A stretch of DNA of 64,000 nucleotides from Thuidium tamariscinum (lineage: Eukaryota > Streptophyta > Bryopsida > Hypnales > Thuidiaceae), in the NCBI GenBank assembly GCA_947034885.2, contig OX344751.2:4774001-4838000 (forward strand), in the 5' to 3' direction. Under the pieces are notes generated by a model. The model saw only the letters and a list, made by a program, of their open reading frames with translations, did no database searches and was not told the DNA's origin. Positions 1 to 12,500 of this stretch are shown here, in pieces. Each line of letters opens with the position of its first letter. The stretch's first letter is position 1. The position numbers and the translations under genes were made by a program.

Positions 1-1244
1 ATTTGAATAGCAATTTAGCAAAAAAAAAAATGGGAAATTAGTTCTTGCCCTTCACTCAGTTTTGTTTTGAGAGCAATATAACGAAAAAAAAATGGGAAAT
101 ATAGTATTCCCTTCCCCATATAATATTGTAAAATATAGCACATTTATTTTTACTCCAAAAAAAAATGGGAGACAAAAAACAACATTTCAAAATTAATATT
201 ATTTGAAAAATTCCACCAACCAAAAAATATGTGGCCAGGAGAACTCCTACATGGGCCACAGTCATAGCCTCTGAGCTAATTTGGAGAAAACCATTCTGGG
301 ATCGCTACTACACCGACAGGCACGGAATGAACGTGTGGATGTACCACGGCTTTCAGTCACAGAAATCATCCAAGACTGAACGTTTCAGAGTACGGAAGCA
401 TACTTTTCATCTACTGTTTCATTTCTCGTCGACTTTCTGGCTCACGGCAGGCTGGGAACTCTCATGCTCTGTGTCTTGAGCTTACCTCTCCCTTCCTCCT
501 CTTTCGCAGGAATGCTACGTGGCGCTGATGACAGCAAGTGCTCCGCCTTAGCCCCCAATCCCAAGCTGGAATCCGCCAGCGATGGTGTGCATTTCGTTTT
601 GCATCCACTGCAGTCGGCGAATTGCGCTTTCCGGCACCTTCTGCGGACTCCGCTGGACTGAATCCCGTGCGATTGGCAAGCTTTCCCTCTGCTTTCGTCA
701 ATATTCTCGCATTCCTGCGTGGACCTCGCACACCGGTCAGTTGTCATCACGATCGATTCGAATCTTTCTATGTTTCATCTCTTGCAGAAAAAGATTGTCA
801 TTTGGGGCATGACTGTTGGCTTTTCCGGTTTTGAATTGAAATCTTCTGTGGTTCTGAATCGAATTGGAGGTGACAGAAGGTAGCGTGTTGTGTTATACGG
901 AGTAATTGATTAGGGTTCCTGCTTTTTTCAAGGAGTCTCTCAATATGTAAAACGCAAGAAATTGTTCGAAAATTGAATTTGTATTTTGAGTTTGCTTACT
1001 TGCACGAATGCCGCTCTGTGGAGCGAATTTATGTAGCAGTGAATTATGTTTCACAAATCGCACGTCAGCTTTCTCTGTACCAAGTTCTGTGAGTATTTGA
1101 CAACAACTAAAGGAAACGCCCGTGATGAGGAATTCGTTTAATCTGAAATTGCAAGCTTGAAGCTGATATGAAGAGTCTATGTGATGAATTCGCTCAGCTC
1201 GTCAATTGGGAATTCAAGCACGCGGGTTTCGGCAAGTGCCGAAA
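1..1244 (+). other. 5' flank and probable leader of the Nudix gene
   Basis: No convincing protein-coding gene. The first 230 bases are A/T-rich. From about 230 to 830 the composition becomes balanced. Several short open frames overlap there on both strands without family resemblance, so I do not call them. A pyrimidine tract ending in CAG near 500-510 could be the acceptor of a leader intron, but no matching donor can be fixed. Promoter and transcription start cannot be placed by eye. Confidence 0.4.
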
Positions 1245-4200
1245 ATGTCTGGAGCAGAAGCCGCTCCAGAGCTGGCGTCTGGAGTGGCGCTTCCTCCTCC
1301 AGACGATGAATTCGTCTCTAGGTCAGGAAATGAGCTGCAGGTGGAAGGGGAATCACAGAGCAATAATGCTACGCTGTCAGGGCGGTATGACAGTTACGGA
1401 GGGGTGATTGTGGATCCCCGCGGCTTGCCGAGCGATGGTTTCACGTTCAAAAGATCTTTGATGGCGTCGATTGCGCAGTGGAAACGGGAGGTAAAGTCAC
1501 TAAAGAAATCCTGATCAATAACATGAGAGTAGGCTCTGCTCTTCACTGTTTATTTTCCATCCTCATTATAATTCTAGGACTGCTGTTCTTTATGCTTGTT
1601 GAGTCAGCAGGCTTGAAAATGAGGGGTCATTTGAGAGCAGCAATCATTTCTAGCAATTGAGTTCTGGTGATTACTTCACGCCGTATTGAAGGAATAAAAT
1701 TCTCATTAACCCTTGAGCGCCCAGAGCGAATTCATTGAAATTCAAACCTTTCCAAACTCATTCCACTCAAACTTTCTTCTAAGAAGAAATCCACATAAAC
1801 CAACCGTACCAATTGGTAGTCAAGAGAGACCTAGAGGTTTGGGGAAAAGGACACATCTTTTGACCGTACTACGCAAAAGATTATAATAGTCAAACAAGAA
1901 AGTTTTTCAAATTGGAGAGGCCAGATTTTGGTCTCTGGGGCGCTCAGGGGTTAAGAGCAAAATCGAAATACTTGATTTGCGTGCATTTGCAAAATGCGTT
2001 TTTTTCTTTCTGAATCATTCGTGTGTGACAGAGAAAGCATGGGATTTGGCTTAAATTGCCAATAGAGAATGTGAACCTCGTCGAGGCGGCAGTTGAGGTG
2101 CGTTTCATAGGCACTAAATAGGTTTTAGAGCGCGGGTTATTCCATCTACATAAATTAGTGATTGCCGGTGGTACCGAATTTGAGCACCTTGAATTGGCAT
2201 TGGTTGGAATCCTAGGTGGCAAGTTGGTAACGATATTTGGTACGGGGTGCAGGTAGGGTTTCGGTATCACCATGCAGAGCCAGCATACCTGATGCTCACC
2301 TTGTGGCTTCCAGATGGACCTTGTACTCTTCCACCGAGTGCATCGCATCAAGTTGGTGTAGGGGCCTTCTTGTTGAACGAAAAGAACGAGGTATCAATGT
2401 TTTACTTGAGAGTGTACAGCATATCTTAGACTGGTTGCCTAGAGATGCTAGTTGTGTTATAGAGATTCTTCAAATCTCGACAAAGCACAAGCTGAATTCC
2501 TTGTTGAGATTTGCACTAGTGGCCATGACCATGGTTACATGCGGCCTTTTGTCAATATTTCTAGTTGTATACTCGTGGAGAGTTCTCAAGAGCCATTTCC
2601 CACAAATTACTTCCGAATCTTAGAGGAAATTTTCTTTCCAGGGAATTTCTGCATTTTTCTGCCAATGGCTGATAGACTAAACGACTTGGCGGGACTCCTC
2701 TGTACATGATGTATAGTTTTGAGAGGTTTTACCTGTCTAATACTTCAAGCAATTCTGATTGGGACTAACGTTGCACGTTGAGTTTTTCTGCCAGATTCTA
2801 GCAGTTCAGGAGAAGAACGGCCCTCTTAAAGGCACTGGAGTCTGGAAGATGCCTACGGGACTCATTAATCAGGTTTATTCCTATTCAATTCATGTGCGTG
2901 TTTGTGTTCTCTTCATACCTAGACTCGCTATGCCCAGCTAAAGAAAATATTCCAATGGTATGCTCAAATTTCAGAACTTCATTTTAAGCAAGAAAAGGAA
3001 TATGCGTACACTCTATCTCCGATGCTTTATTAGCAGCAAGTTGCATCCGTCATTGTGACTTGTGATTTAGGTTCTTGAATATAGACTGGCATTTGCTTAC
3101 AGGAACCCTATTGTATGAGGTGTCTCTGTTGAAGAAAACCGAGGAACTCTTCATTAAATTAATGGAGACTTACTAACTCGTTCATGCAGGGAGAGGATAT
3201 TTTTGATGGAGCCATCAGAGAAGTGAAAGAAGAAACAGGGGTATGTATGTTTGCCCTCAATACTTCTTAGTCTTGATTCTGATATTAATGGCCACGAGGT
3301 TTGGAAGTTTCTACTGCAATGAGGATATTAGAATCTGTACGACACCATCTGAGCGATGTTTCATCGATAACATTCTTGAGCTTGTGGAAGGACCTTCCTT
3401 TTGCAATATGTAGGATTGGTAGAAACATAGGAATGGTGGAAAGGATGGTGGAACAATTGATTGTTAAGAGAATGCAGGAGAATATGTAGGAACCTAAAAG
3501 GTAATATATTGAAGGGGATGGTGACTGAAGCTCAAGAACGTTATGCGATTATCAAGGGTGAATCGTCTTGTCACGGTTTACCGTGGTGCATATTCGAATG
3601 GGAATAGGATAGAGAGACTCTACTTCGATTTCTCCCTCCTTTTTTTTTAATCTCTTTTTGGGCATCAATAATCTGGGCATGTGCTATTCGAACTATTACT
3701 CAACTTCCGCCTTGCACCGCAGAATGCTATGACGAATAATCAGTCAGATGTATTGGTATGTCTGTGTTTTTTACTGGACTTTAGATGATGCGTAGTGTTG
3801 GTTCTGATAATGGATTGGATCGCTAAGTATTACAATTCAGAGAGGGAATTGTATGAATTTGGGTCTGTGGAATCAACAGGTGGATGCGAAGTTCTTGGAG
3901 GTTGTGGGATTCAGGTAAAGCACTACCCGTCTTACAAGGTCTGTTCTTTTTAAGATCCAGAATCTACATTTGATCCGATCGGGTTACGTAATGCACTCCG
4001 GGATCTGAACTTAGCTTACTTTTTTGCAGGCAAGGACACCAAGTTGCTTTTGAAAAATCAGATCTGTTCTTCCTGTGCATACTTCGTCCAACTTCAACTG
4101 TGATTGTACCACAGGAGTCAGAGATTGCGGCAGCTCAGGTATCTCAAGCTCTTCGACACACAACTGGCTGTTTAGGCATTGTGAATTAAGTCTGCCTTTG

Positions 4201-4701
4201 TCAAGTGGATGAACCAATTCCCCTGAGTGGTCACTCTTTATTGGTTCTGGAGCGAAGGAGCAGGAGGTTTTGCATTGACAGACGCTGCTTTGAGAAAGTT
4301 TGGGAAAGGTCGAGTAGGACCGTACTTGAAAAGTGAGCCAGCGCCAGAGGGAGAGAGAGCCTTTCTGAGCGTAGCTACTTGTTCGTTTGGTTATGCTGGT
4401 TAATTATCTACATTTTATCAATATGCGTTGGGATTTTGCAAATGATTTACTCGTAATAACGGTACTGTTTCGGTGTTTTCCTGTGAATCAGTGGATGCCG
4501 TTATCAGAGTTTAAAGCGCAGCCCATCTTCAAGAAGCATCCGACGGTGCTGAAGATGTTGGACGTTTGCTTGGCACGTGTTGAAGGCAAGTGTAGTGGCT
4601 TTGCATACGAGGATATTCATCCAGATACTCTCAACCCCAATTCATATTTTTACTATAATCAAGTGGACCTATTGCGCTCGCAAGAACAACCGAAACTGTA
4701 A
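1245..4701 (+). CDS. Nudix hydrolase, plant NUDT2/7/8/10-like, complete, 8 exons
   Basis: Coding exons are 1245-1490, 2032-2097, 2253-2390, 2795-2872, 3190-3240, 3880-3914, 4030-4138 and 4492-4701. They total 933 nt (310 aa), all borders are GT-AG and phases agree. Residues 1-45 are a variable leader. Residues 46-150 match the conserved N-terminal part of plant Nudix hydrolases (motifs GIWLKLP and GFRYHHAEP). The complete Nudix box spans residues 172-194 across exons 4 to 6: G172, E178, then REVKEETGV with R186, E187, E190 and E191, the metal-binding glutamates. By family knowledge, relatives hydrolyse ADP-ribose, NADH or CoA-type nucleoside diphosphates with Mg2+, often in the cytosol; substrate cannot be told from sequence. 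The start is the ATG at 1245 ([10 protein letters not shown]); an in-frame ATG at 1206 would add 13 residues. No transit peptide is obvious. Confidence 0.93.
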
Positions 4702-4756
4702 ATGGGAGACGGCCTGATTAGTTCATGTCTATCATTTATCTGAAAATTGTCTTCTG

Positions 4757-4762
4757 AATAAA
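4757..4762 (+). terminator. Candidate poly(A) signal of the Nudix gene
   Basis: AATAAA lies 55 bases after the stop codon in a U-rich 3' region, a normal place for a plant near-upstream element. Plant signals are degenerate, so this is suggestive only. Confidence 0.45.
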
Positions 4763-4778
4763 CCGATAGATTGACTGA

Positions 4779-5000
4779 TGTTGGATACTTTTTGCGTCAC
4801 TTCCAGCATTTTTATATTTTTAAGAGTAATTTGGGGAGATTTACAGTGCCGTGGAGATATCACTTTGGGTACCAGAGCCAAATCAGTTTGGATTAAATCT
4901 CAGTTAGTAGTATGTCTGATGACTTCTTTTGCAGTCATGCAAAGTTGTAGACCACTAAGGTCGGATCACTTATTATCAAGCAAATTTTTCTGATAGTCAC
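4779..5000 (+). repeat. Dispersed repeat, copy 1 (second copy inside ABC intron 1)
   Basis: The words GGATAC-TTTGCGTCAC, GAGATATCACTTTGG, AGAGCCAAA and GTTGTAGACCAC occur here in the same order as at 10469-10740, with scattered mismatches and indels. The two copies are in the same orientation. Nothing identifies the repeat class. It starts just after the Nudix polyadenylation region, so part may be transcribed. Confidence 0.55.
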
Positions 5001-5224
5001 GTCATGATTGTGTGTCAACAAGGTTTGGTTTTTAGGCACGTTTGTTTTAGCCACTTAAGGTAAGTTGTGGCAAAATTTTGGTGTAGTTTTGTATCTAAGT
5101 TAAAAGTTATAAGAGGTGTGGCATAAAATCGAAGTTTATTTTGAAATGGGGCAATCTGGCACCATGGTGCCATAGAAAACGGGTTGGTCATGAGTGCGTC
5201 ATTCAGGGTGAATGCCCTTCATTA

Positions 5225-6154
5225 GTTGATAGAAGCAAATCCTACCAGGCCTTTTTCTGCAAAAAAAACACTTAAAATTGTCATTTCTATGGCAAAGAGT
5301 AAAAAAATTTGAAAACTATTGTTTTGGAACATCTAATTGTATTATCTTACATCTAACTAGTATGAGAGTGTGTGGAAAAAATTTCAGAAATTTTGACTAC
5401 TTAAATTGCGAGATATTTGCATTTAAAGTGAAAAAAACAAGTTTTTCAATACTTTGCAGGATGGGATTATATGACTTTGAATCTTCTTAACTTTATTTTT
5501 TTGCAATATTGGCTTTTGCGCTTTAAATATTTATAGTGTATAATTGGGTTGAGAGTCTAGGAAAATAAAATAAAATAAAATATTAATTTTTATTCTTTAA
5601 TAAATTATTAAATAGAAGTAGGTACAAGATAGAAGGAAAATCTAAATTATTAATATCTCTAAGATGGAATTAAAATGCACTAATCCCAATGGTGAAATTG
5701 TTTTAGCAAGCAAAATAAACCATGTAGAATTGTATTTTTTGAAAAATTGTATAATGTGCATTTAGAATTGAATCCTTGAAGTTATTTTTTCAAGAAGATG
5801 ATCAAATTGCCCAAAAAACAAGATTGTCTATAACTTTCTCATAAAAATATCCAAATGGAATGAATCAAATCACCATACGTAGACAAAATATGATCTATGT
5901 GAATCAACTTTTTTTTTCCTTAAAACTTGAACTTTTAAATTCTTTTTTTGCTACTTGGTCTCCCTTGTTTTGAACTTATTTGGGCATAACTTTTATTCTT
6001 GGGCATAAATTGATAAAAAAAATTATACTCCCATCAAGGACATCAATTTTTTTATCTTCAAAAGAAGTTTCAAAAAATCAACATAAAAATTGAGTCTATA
6101 GGTACCTGCCCAAAATTCCATTTGTCCCTCAAATGGACAATGGGTGTTTAGGGG
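5225..6154 (+). mobile_element. Decayed TTAA-type (piggyBac-like) MITE, copy of 43247-44167
   Basis: The internal sequence follows the element at 43247-44167 in the same order, for example CTTTTTCTGCAAAAAAAAC, the AAATAGAAGTAGGTACAAGAT stretch, and the final TCCCTCAAATGGACAATGG. The right end reads TTTAGGGG followed by CTAA, one change from TTAA. The left end is degenerate, so the border near 5225 is approximate. Non-coding. Confidence 0.65.
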
Positions 6155-6441
6155 CTAACTTGAGTATTATTAATCATAAAATCAATCCCTTATAGACAAA
6201 ATAATTGTTGGGCCAACAAAAAAGAAGAAACCGTCACTTTTTATTAGTGTGATTCCTAGCTTAATTGCTATTACAAAATTGGTCAAATTTTCATTGATTC
6301 TCTTGTTGGCAAGTAAAAGAAGGTTCCATTGCTCCAAAAAATATAACATCTAGATATTGTATGTAAAAGTTATGAAGAATTGAATTTTTGGTTTGTAGTT
6401 GCCAAAAAATTTGAACTATTTGTCTATTCACTCTTGTTTGT

Positions 6442-7164
6442 GGGTGATTGCAAGAAACACCTGTCCTATTTTGTGTCACACGTCGCATTCTGATTTGTTT
6501 TTTGGCCATAACTTTTGTGTTTTAGCTCCGATTGACTCAAGATTTGGAGGGAAGGTGCTCATAACTATCATAAACCTTCCATAATTTTTTCATAATTTTC
6601 AAAAATATTTTACTATCCATAAATAGACCCCAATTGGATGTCACACTTGGCAGTTTAGGGGTTTTCTATACCTGAGCTATACCTTTTTTTAACGATTTTA
6701 ACATGAAATTTGGATGAGATGGTCTTCTAAAAGACTTCTAGATTTCTAGGGAAGGATTTTTTTTTAAAGTTAATTTTGTGAGGTGTGGAGGTCTACAAAG
6801 TGAGCTCCCTTCTGCTTGTATTTTGAAACATATAAAATATTATTTTGGTGGTTTTTTTGGTGAATGACCATCTCTATAAAGTTGTCGCAAATGGCCACTT
6901 TTTATTTTTTGAAAATATCTATTTTTACTATTTTTCCCTAATTAAAACATGAAGATATGTATTTTCTGGAGGTTTGGCACTTTTCAAGTTCTCCTACTTA
7001 GAGAATTTTTCTATCCATTTCCTTCGGTCAAAACCTTCATCTTAGAGGTATATACACTATTTATATTTTTCAAATTTTTAAAAAATTAATTTTATAATTT
7101 TAAAGTACTCCCGAAAAAATCAGCCAAACGCAACAAATAGGACAGGTGTTTCTTGCAATCACCC
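6442..7164 (+). mobile_element. MITE, family H (GGGTGATTGCAAGAAACAC ends)
   Basis: Both ends carry GGGTGATTGCAAGAAACAC in inverted orientation, extending about 30 bases to GTCCTATTT. Three other copies lie at 31226, 32432 and 34696. All copies contain TTTTTGGCCATAACTTTTG close to the left end. There is no coding capacity. The flanks do not show a clean target duplication, so the superfamily is undecided. GGG-starting ends fit several families, including PIF/Harbinger. Confidence 0.85.
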
Positions 7165-9118
7165 TTGTGTGAATAGGGTGTACAAATAGTTCATTTTCCC
7201 ACTATAGAGTGTCAATTAGATTAACACTTTGTATAAAAGACTAAAAAATGTGTAGAAGATATGAACAAGGCTAATAGATTAGGATATGAAGTAGGTTGAT
7301 AGCAAAGGTACATTTTCAATTAATCTTGAGGGGTCAATGTATTAAAAAAATAAGGATATAGGAACGACCCACCACTATTTTATAGGGGGGATTACTTTTT
7401 TTTAATATGCTATCGTAATGTAATTTTCTACTTTGGATTAATAGAAAAGGGCCTTGCATTACTTATAATTCCAATATTGATATGAATAAATGATATGGTA
7501 ATTAATATATTTAAAAAAAATTCTACTACAATTTTTGTCCTATTTCAAATTTCTTTCAAACTTTATTTTCTTCCCACTACTAATGACTACTTGCAACTAG
7601 AACTTAATAGATAGTATAAAAACAATTCCTACATATTATTGTGTATATTGTGAAGATACCTACATGGAATCAAATAACATAGGTTAAAGTGAATTTGATA
7701 TCAAAAAACAATCTCTATATCATTCATAGTGATCATGTAAACCTCATTCCATTTCATTGTTGATAATTTTGAACATCCCAAAATTAATCTTGAAAAAATT
7801 TAGAAAAAGGAACACATTTATGCATGAATAGAAGGAATAAATTCAAAAAATAGGAGTGTCTAAAAATTAGGTAGAAGAACAAAGTGTCAATAGTTAAGAA
7901 ATCTAAATTGAATTGCCATTAAATTAGTTTAGTAGCACCAATCTATCAAATTAGACAAGAACATACAATGATGTTTGGACCTTTGTCAATTCTTGAAGTT
8001 GGAATTTAGTGGTTACTGAAGTGGATAACCTTCTAAAAGGTCCACTTCTTGTACATTGATGGTGCAATGAAGAATACTATAAAATGTACCTTTGTGTTAG
8101 AAGATCATTTTAGAAGGCCTCTTTTTGTTGCCAACCTCTACATAACTTAGTTCTTTTGAAAAAGCTAACTTCTGCCATTCCTAAATCTTAGAGATAGTAA
8201 TTCAAGTGCATGGGCATGAACACATTGTGCATCAACTTGTAAATCAATTCAACTTTTTCACAAGTTTTTGGAGAACATAAACTCATAAAGATTAGAAAAA
8301 ACAACTTTCAATTGCAAAAAGGAGGTGGAACAAAAATGTCTAGCACCAAAGGAGACACCTCAAAAAAGACTAATTGTGCAAGGACAACCTCTAACCCATA
8401 TGAGGTAGAACTACTCAATGTTGTTAATTACTCAATTTCAATATTTACTACCTCCTCCCTTTTGAGTCAATCACTCACCCATTACCACAATTTTAGCATC
8501 ATGACAATGCACTTAGAGAGGAGACATGCAAATGTGTGGTTTAGCATAGGTCTACCCATGCTTTACCAATTGAGTATTTGAGTGCCAACAACCTTTAATA
8601 AATAAATAAAAATTCATTTGTTGTTAGAATGTCATCATTCAACTTGCATATATGACTAATTATCATTTTCAATCCCTAAAAAATATGTGAATTGACAAAT
8701 AACTTTTCTCAAGTTTCTCAATAGCAAATCTAGGTGGCAATAGGTTGATCTATTTTACTACTAAGGTAGGAGGACCTAAAATAAAGCAAGCTTGGAAAAA
8801 AAATCCTCATCAATTTTCAAATAGATTGCATTTACAAAAGTGGAAACTATTGATAACCTCTTGAAATTTAACTTCATAAATTCATAACTAACTCCTTGAA
8901 GGTCCAAATAATCTAAAACATCTTGAATTGGACGCCAATTTGATTTTCTTTCTATTAAAATTTATTGAAGAATGCTTCAAGGACTTTAGGTTTCTCCACA
9001 ATGCAATCAACTCTTAAATGGACCACTAGTACCTTAGTTCCATCCCTCACAAACTGACCCCAATTTGACAAATTGAGACATGATATTATAGAAGGCATGA
9101 TATTTCTCTTCCCAATCA
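7165..9118 (+). other. AT-rich spacer, no gene seen
   Basis: I found no reading frame with family resemblance and no inverted repeat with convincing ends. A frame of 89 codons near 8312-8581 has low-complexity composition and no recognisable motif. Confidence 0.5.
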
Positions 9119-9558
9119 TTGGATTGGGAAGAGAATAAAGGATGTGATATTACAAAAGACGTTAGGTTTCGAGGTTTTCCAGAGGATGTGATATTAGAGA
9201 ACGCGATAGATATTTTACAGGTAGAGGATTGTACCGAATTCGTCCAACTGAGAACCTGTGTCGGAGCTGCGCAACTGCCTTTTTCACTTGAAGATCTTCC
9301 AACTTCCGCAACCATTGCGACTATGACACCTCAAATGCCTTACTCTGCGTCTTCCCAATCTCTCACACGCAGCTGCCCTTTGCAACAATTGATCTGCAAT
9401 TTGAAATTGCGCAGCAGAAATCTCGAACTCTGACATCTCTATTGAGCCATTTGCCAATTCTTTTCACAGTTTCCTCAACAGCTATTCAATTCATGCTCCC
9501 TCTGATAGTCCATTGACGTTTTCATGACCGAATTCTGCGTCTTCGCGATCAATTTGAA
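9119..9558 (+). promoter_or_regulatory. 5' flank and leader of the ABC transporter gene
   Basis: Base composition shifts from AT-rich spacer to balanced, exon-like sequence about 400 bases before the ATG, as expected for promoter-proximal and 5' UTR sequence. An open frame of 104 codons (9119-9433) lies here, but it does not join the transporter frame and is not recognisable; I treat it as chance. A short perfect hairpin (CTCTTCCCAATCATTGGATTGGGAAGAG) spans the left border, near 9105-9132. No core promoter motif can be assigned with confidence. Confidence 0.35.
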
Positions 9559-12500
9559 ATGGCTCTGCTCTCGATGAACTTCCTAATTCCCAGCAGCACG
9601 ACAGGAGCAGCGGTGGGCTCCGGATTGCTTATGAGTTCACGAAAATCTCCTGTGTACAGAGGTTTAGGGTTTGGCAATTCGAGGTGTTTCGACAGTAAGC
9701 TTCACAGTAGAAATTATAGAGTCGCTCCGTTGCAATGGGATACCGACGCTGGGATTTGGTGGAGTTCGGGGAGAATTAGCAGAGTCGAGAGTATAGCATC
9801 TTCCGGTCGCTGTAGTGTGAGTGGAGTAAATGGCATTGCGGACTTGAGTAATGGTAAGCCATTATGGAATTTTGTGATTCCTCTGAACAGGACGTTTCCG
9901 CTCATCCGGCCCTTCCTTTTAGCTGAGAAGGGATTGATTCTTCGGGGCTGGTGTTGTACGGCAGTCGCTGTGTTTGCGCTCTTTCTAAGCGTTCCGCGAA
10001 TAGGTGAGCTGTCGGGACTGTTAGCGAAGGGTGATTTGCAGCAGTTGATTCCGAAGGCGGGGCAAGTGCTGGCGCTGCAGATGGTGAGGTCCGTCGCTCA
10101 GTTTTGGCAGCAAGCGTTACTGTGGGAAGCCGCCTTGAAAATTACGTACAAACTGCGGGCGTATGTGTATGAGAGGGTTCTGAAACGGGATATGGAGTAT
10201 TTCGAAGGGGGCGAAGGGGGCGCCGCTTCTGGCGATGTCGCCTTTCGGTTGACAGCTGAGGCGGAAGATGTTGGCGATACGGTCCATTCTCTTTTCTATG
10301 TAAGAAAGAATGATTCCTCTCCGTTTTTTTGAAAGCCTGTCGCAATTTCCAAGGAACTGTTGCCGACATCTCATCCTTTTCAATGCAGTTACTGGCTACT
10401 TATCACGATCCTGTTTTTTCCTCATTTGTTTTCACTTGCTGGAAACAGACCTCACTGTCTCTGGTCGCGGATACTGTTTGCGTCACTTTAAGCATTTTTT
10501 CCAGCACGTAGGAGTGGGCTTTCATTGGGGCGTCACTTAATAGAGATCATTGAAGAGATCACTTTGGATGCAAAGAGCCAAAGTGATCAAACTGTTAGAT
10601 CGCTCAATGCATTGGATGATTTCATATGCAAATCATTCAATGTGGAAGGTTGTAGACCACAATTGAAGGTATAGTAGACAATTTCTGATTTCCATTCAAA
10701 GTTAAGTGATCAAAGTCATTTAGCCATGTCATGCTTACACCGACGTACTAATTAAATTGTAACCAGGTGTACTTGAGTTGTTTGTTGCTAACGGGGGCCA
10801 GTTTTGGAGACAACATCAGGTGGCTAACAGTTTTAGTGTCCTCTACCTTACAGCTGTATGGGTTTTTTTATTAATCTTAGCTGTTGCAATTCATCTTGGT
10901 CAGGTAGAGGTCATTCGTGCCATGTTTGAAAATTTGAATCTAGACGGTTGATGAACCGTGCGTGTGTTTGCAGATGTGCGGGCCAGGTACTCTTCAGTTG
11001 CTTTCTATGGGTTTCCGGATGGTTACATTGAGCCCGCTCCTTTCATTAGCTACCATATCAGTAAGTACACATGTTTCCTCGGAGTAGAATTCCCTCAAGA
11101 GGTGCTCTAAAGAACTTACCTGGTTTAAACCTTGTCAATTACAATGCATGTAAGGCAGCTAGGTCTTCTAACATCTCTTGGAGATGGGTTCTCTAGTAGT
11201 TCCCGTACTAAAACATCAAGCAGAATTTGGATCCTTTCCTCGTTATATGTTTGATTTGTAATAAATTTTGTTCATTAGGAGCACATCGTACTGATCATAT
11301 GCATTGTAACTTGTATCATTCAGGTGGTACCTTTGATGTTTGCTGTTATAGCTGTATTGGGAGAGAAATTACGACATCTTGCAAAAAATGCACAAACAAG
11401 CATTGCAGGCATCTCTGCATATTTAAATGAGGTATAATAAATACTGTGGTACAAGAGCAGAGTTTATGCGATTTAGCCCTCTTGCATTCATGTTTTACTA
11501 TGATTATGACCCTCACATTAGGTACGATTTTGAGCTTGATTCTGTACGGTTATCTAATTGTAAATTTCCGCTATTATTCGGAGGGGATTCTAGATGACCT
11601 AGCCGCATTAAACCTTGCCAACTGTAACGCCATGTAAAGGCGATTTCAATTGTAAACCCTTCCAATTGTAACCCTGCCTAGAATTCCTCTAGGGTGTGGG
11701 TTTTGTACTTGTGTCCAAAAGAACTCGTTGGGAGTAAGGTGTCCATCGGCCTTGAATGAAAGTTTGATTCTAAGAAAGCCTCATGGTCTTAAGGACAATC
11801 CAAGAGTTTTCTGGGTAGTTGGTGTAGTTCTATTTGTGTATTTCTACTTGTGATGCGTAATTCGGGTTGAATTTATGGCATGTTTTCTGTGTTCAGGTTC
11901 TGCCCGCAATGTTTGTGATAAAATCACATGCAGCGGAGGGCTTTGAAAGTAGAAAATTTGAGAGACTCGCAAGGGCGGACTGGCAAGCACACTTGGGGAA
12001 GAAGAGAATGAAGGCTTTTATTCCTGAAATCATCACAGCTGTATATGCAGTTACAATTATTGCGCTCTTCGGTGTGGGTACATGGATTATATCGCTGGGA
12101 AAGTTTGATGGCGCCGGCATGGTATCATTTGTAACAGCGCTGATCCTTCTGATTGAACCTATTCAGGTGAGTGATTTTCTAGAGAGGGTTTACTGTCTTC
12201 AAAATCAAGCTTGCTGATATATCTTATTACCCTATTTCGAAAGTGATGCAGTTTGTAGTGTGTCACCACTCAAGAAGAATGCGAAATTATCTCTTGCATT
12301 TTGACATTTTTGTATGTTCTCACATAATTTAGACAGTTGAGCCTAACCTATTATTATGAACCAGGCTATGGGTAAAGCTTATAATGAGTTGAAGCAAGGA
12401 GAACCAGCTATCGAACGACTTTTTGATCTGACAATCTATAAACTGAAGGTGTGACTGATCATGCATCTCATGATTTACTACGGCCATGTTGTTTTCTGAG

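Noticed and set aside
442-834. Overlapping open frames of 65-102 codons on both strands
   Set aside because: They overlap one another, have no family motifs and occupy a balanced-composition leader region. They are more likely chance frames in the Nudix 5' flank.
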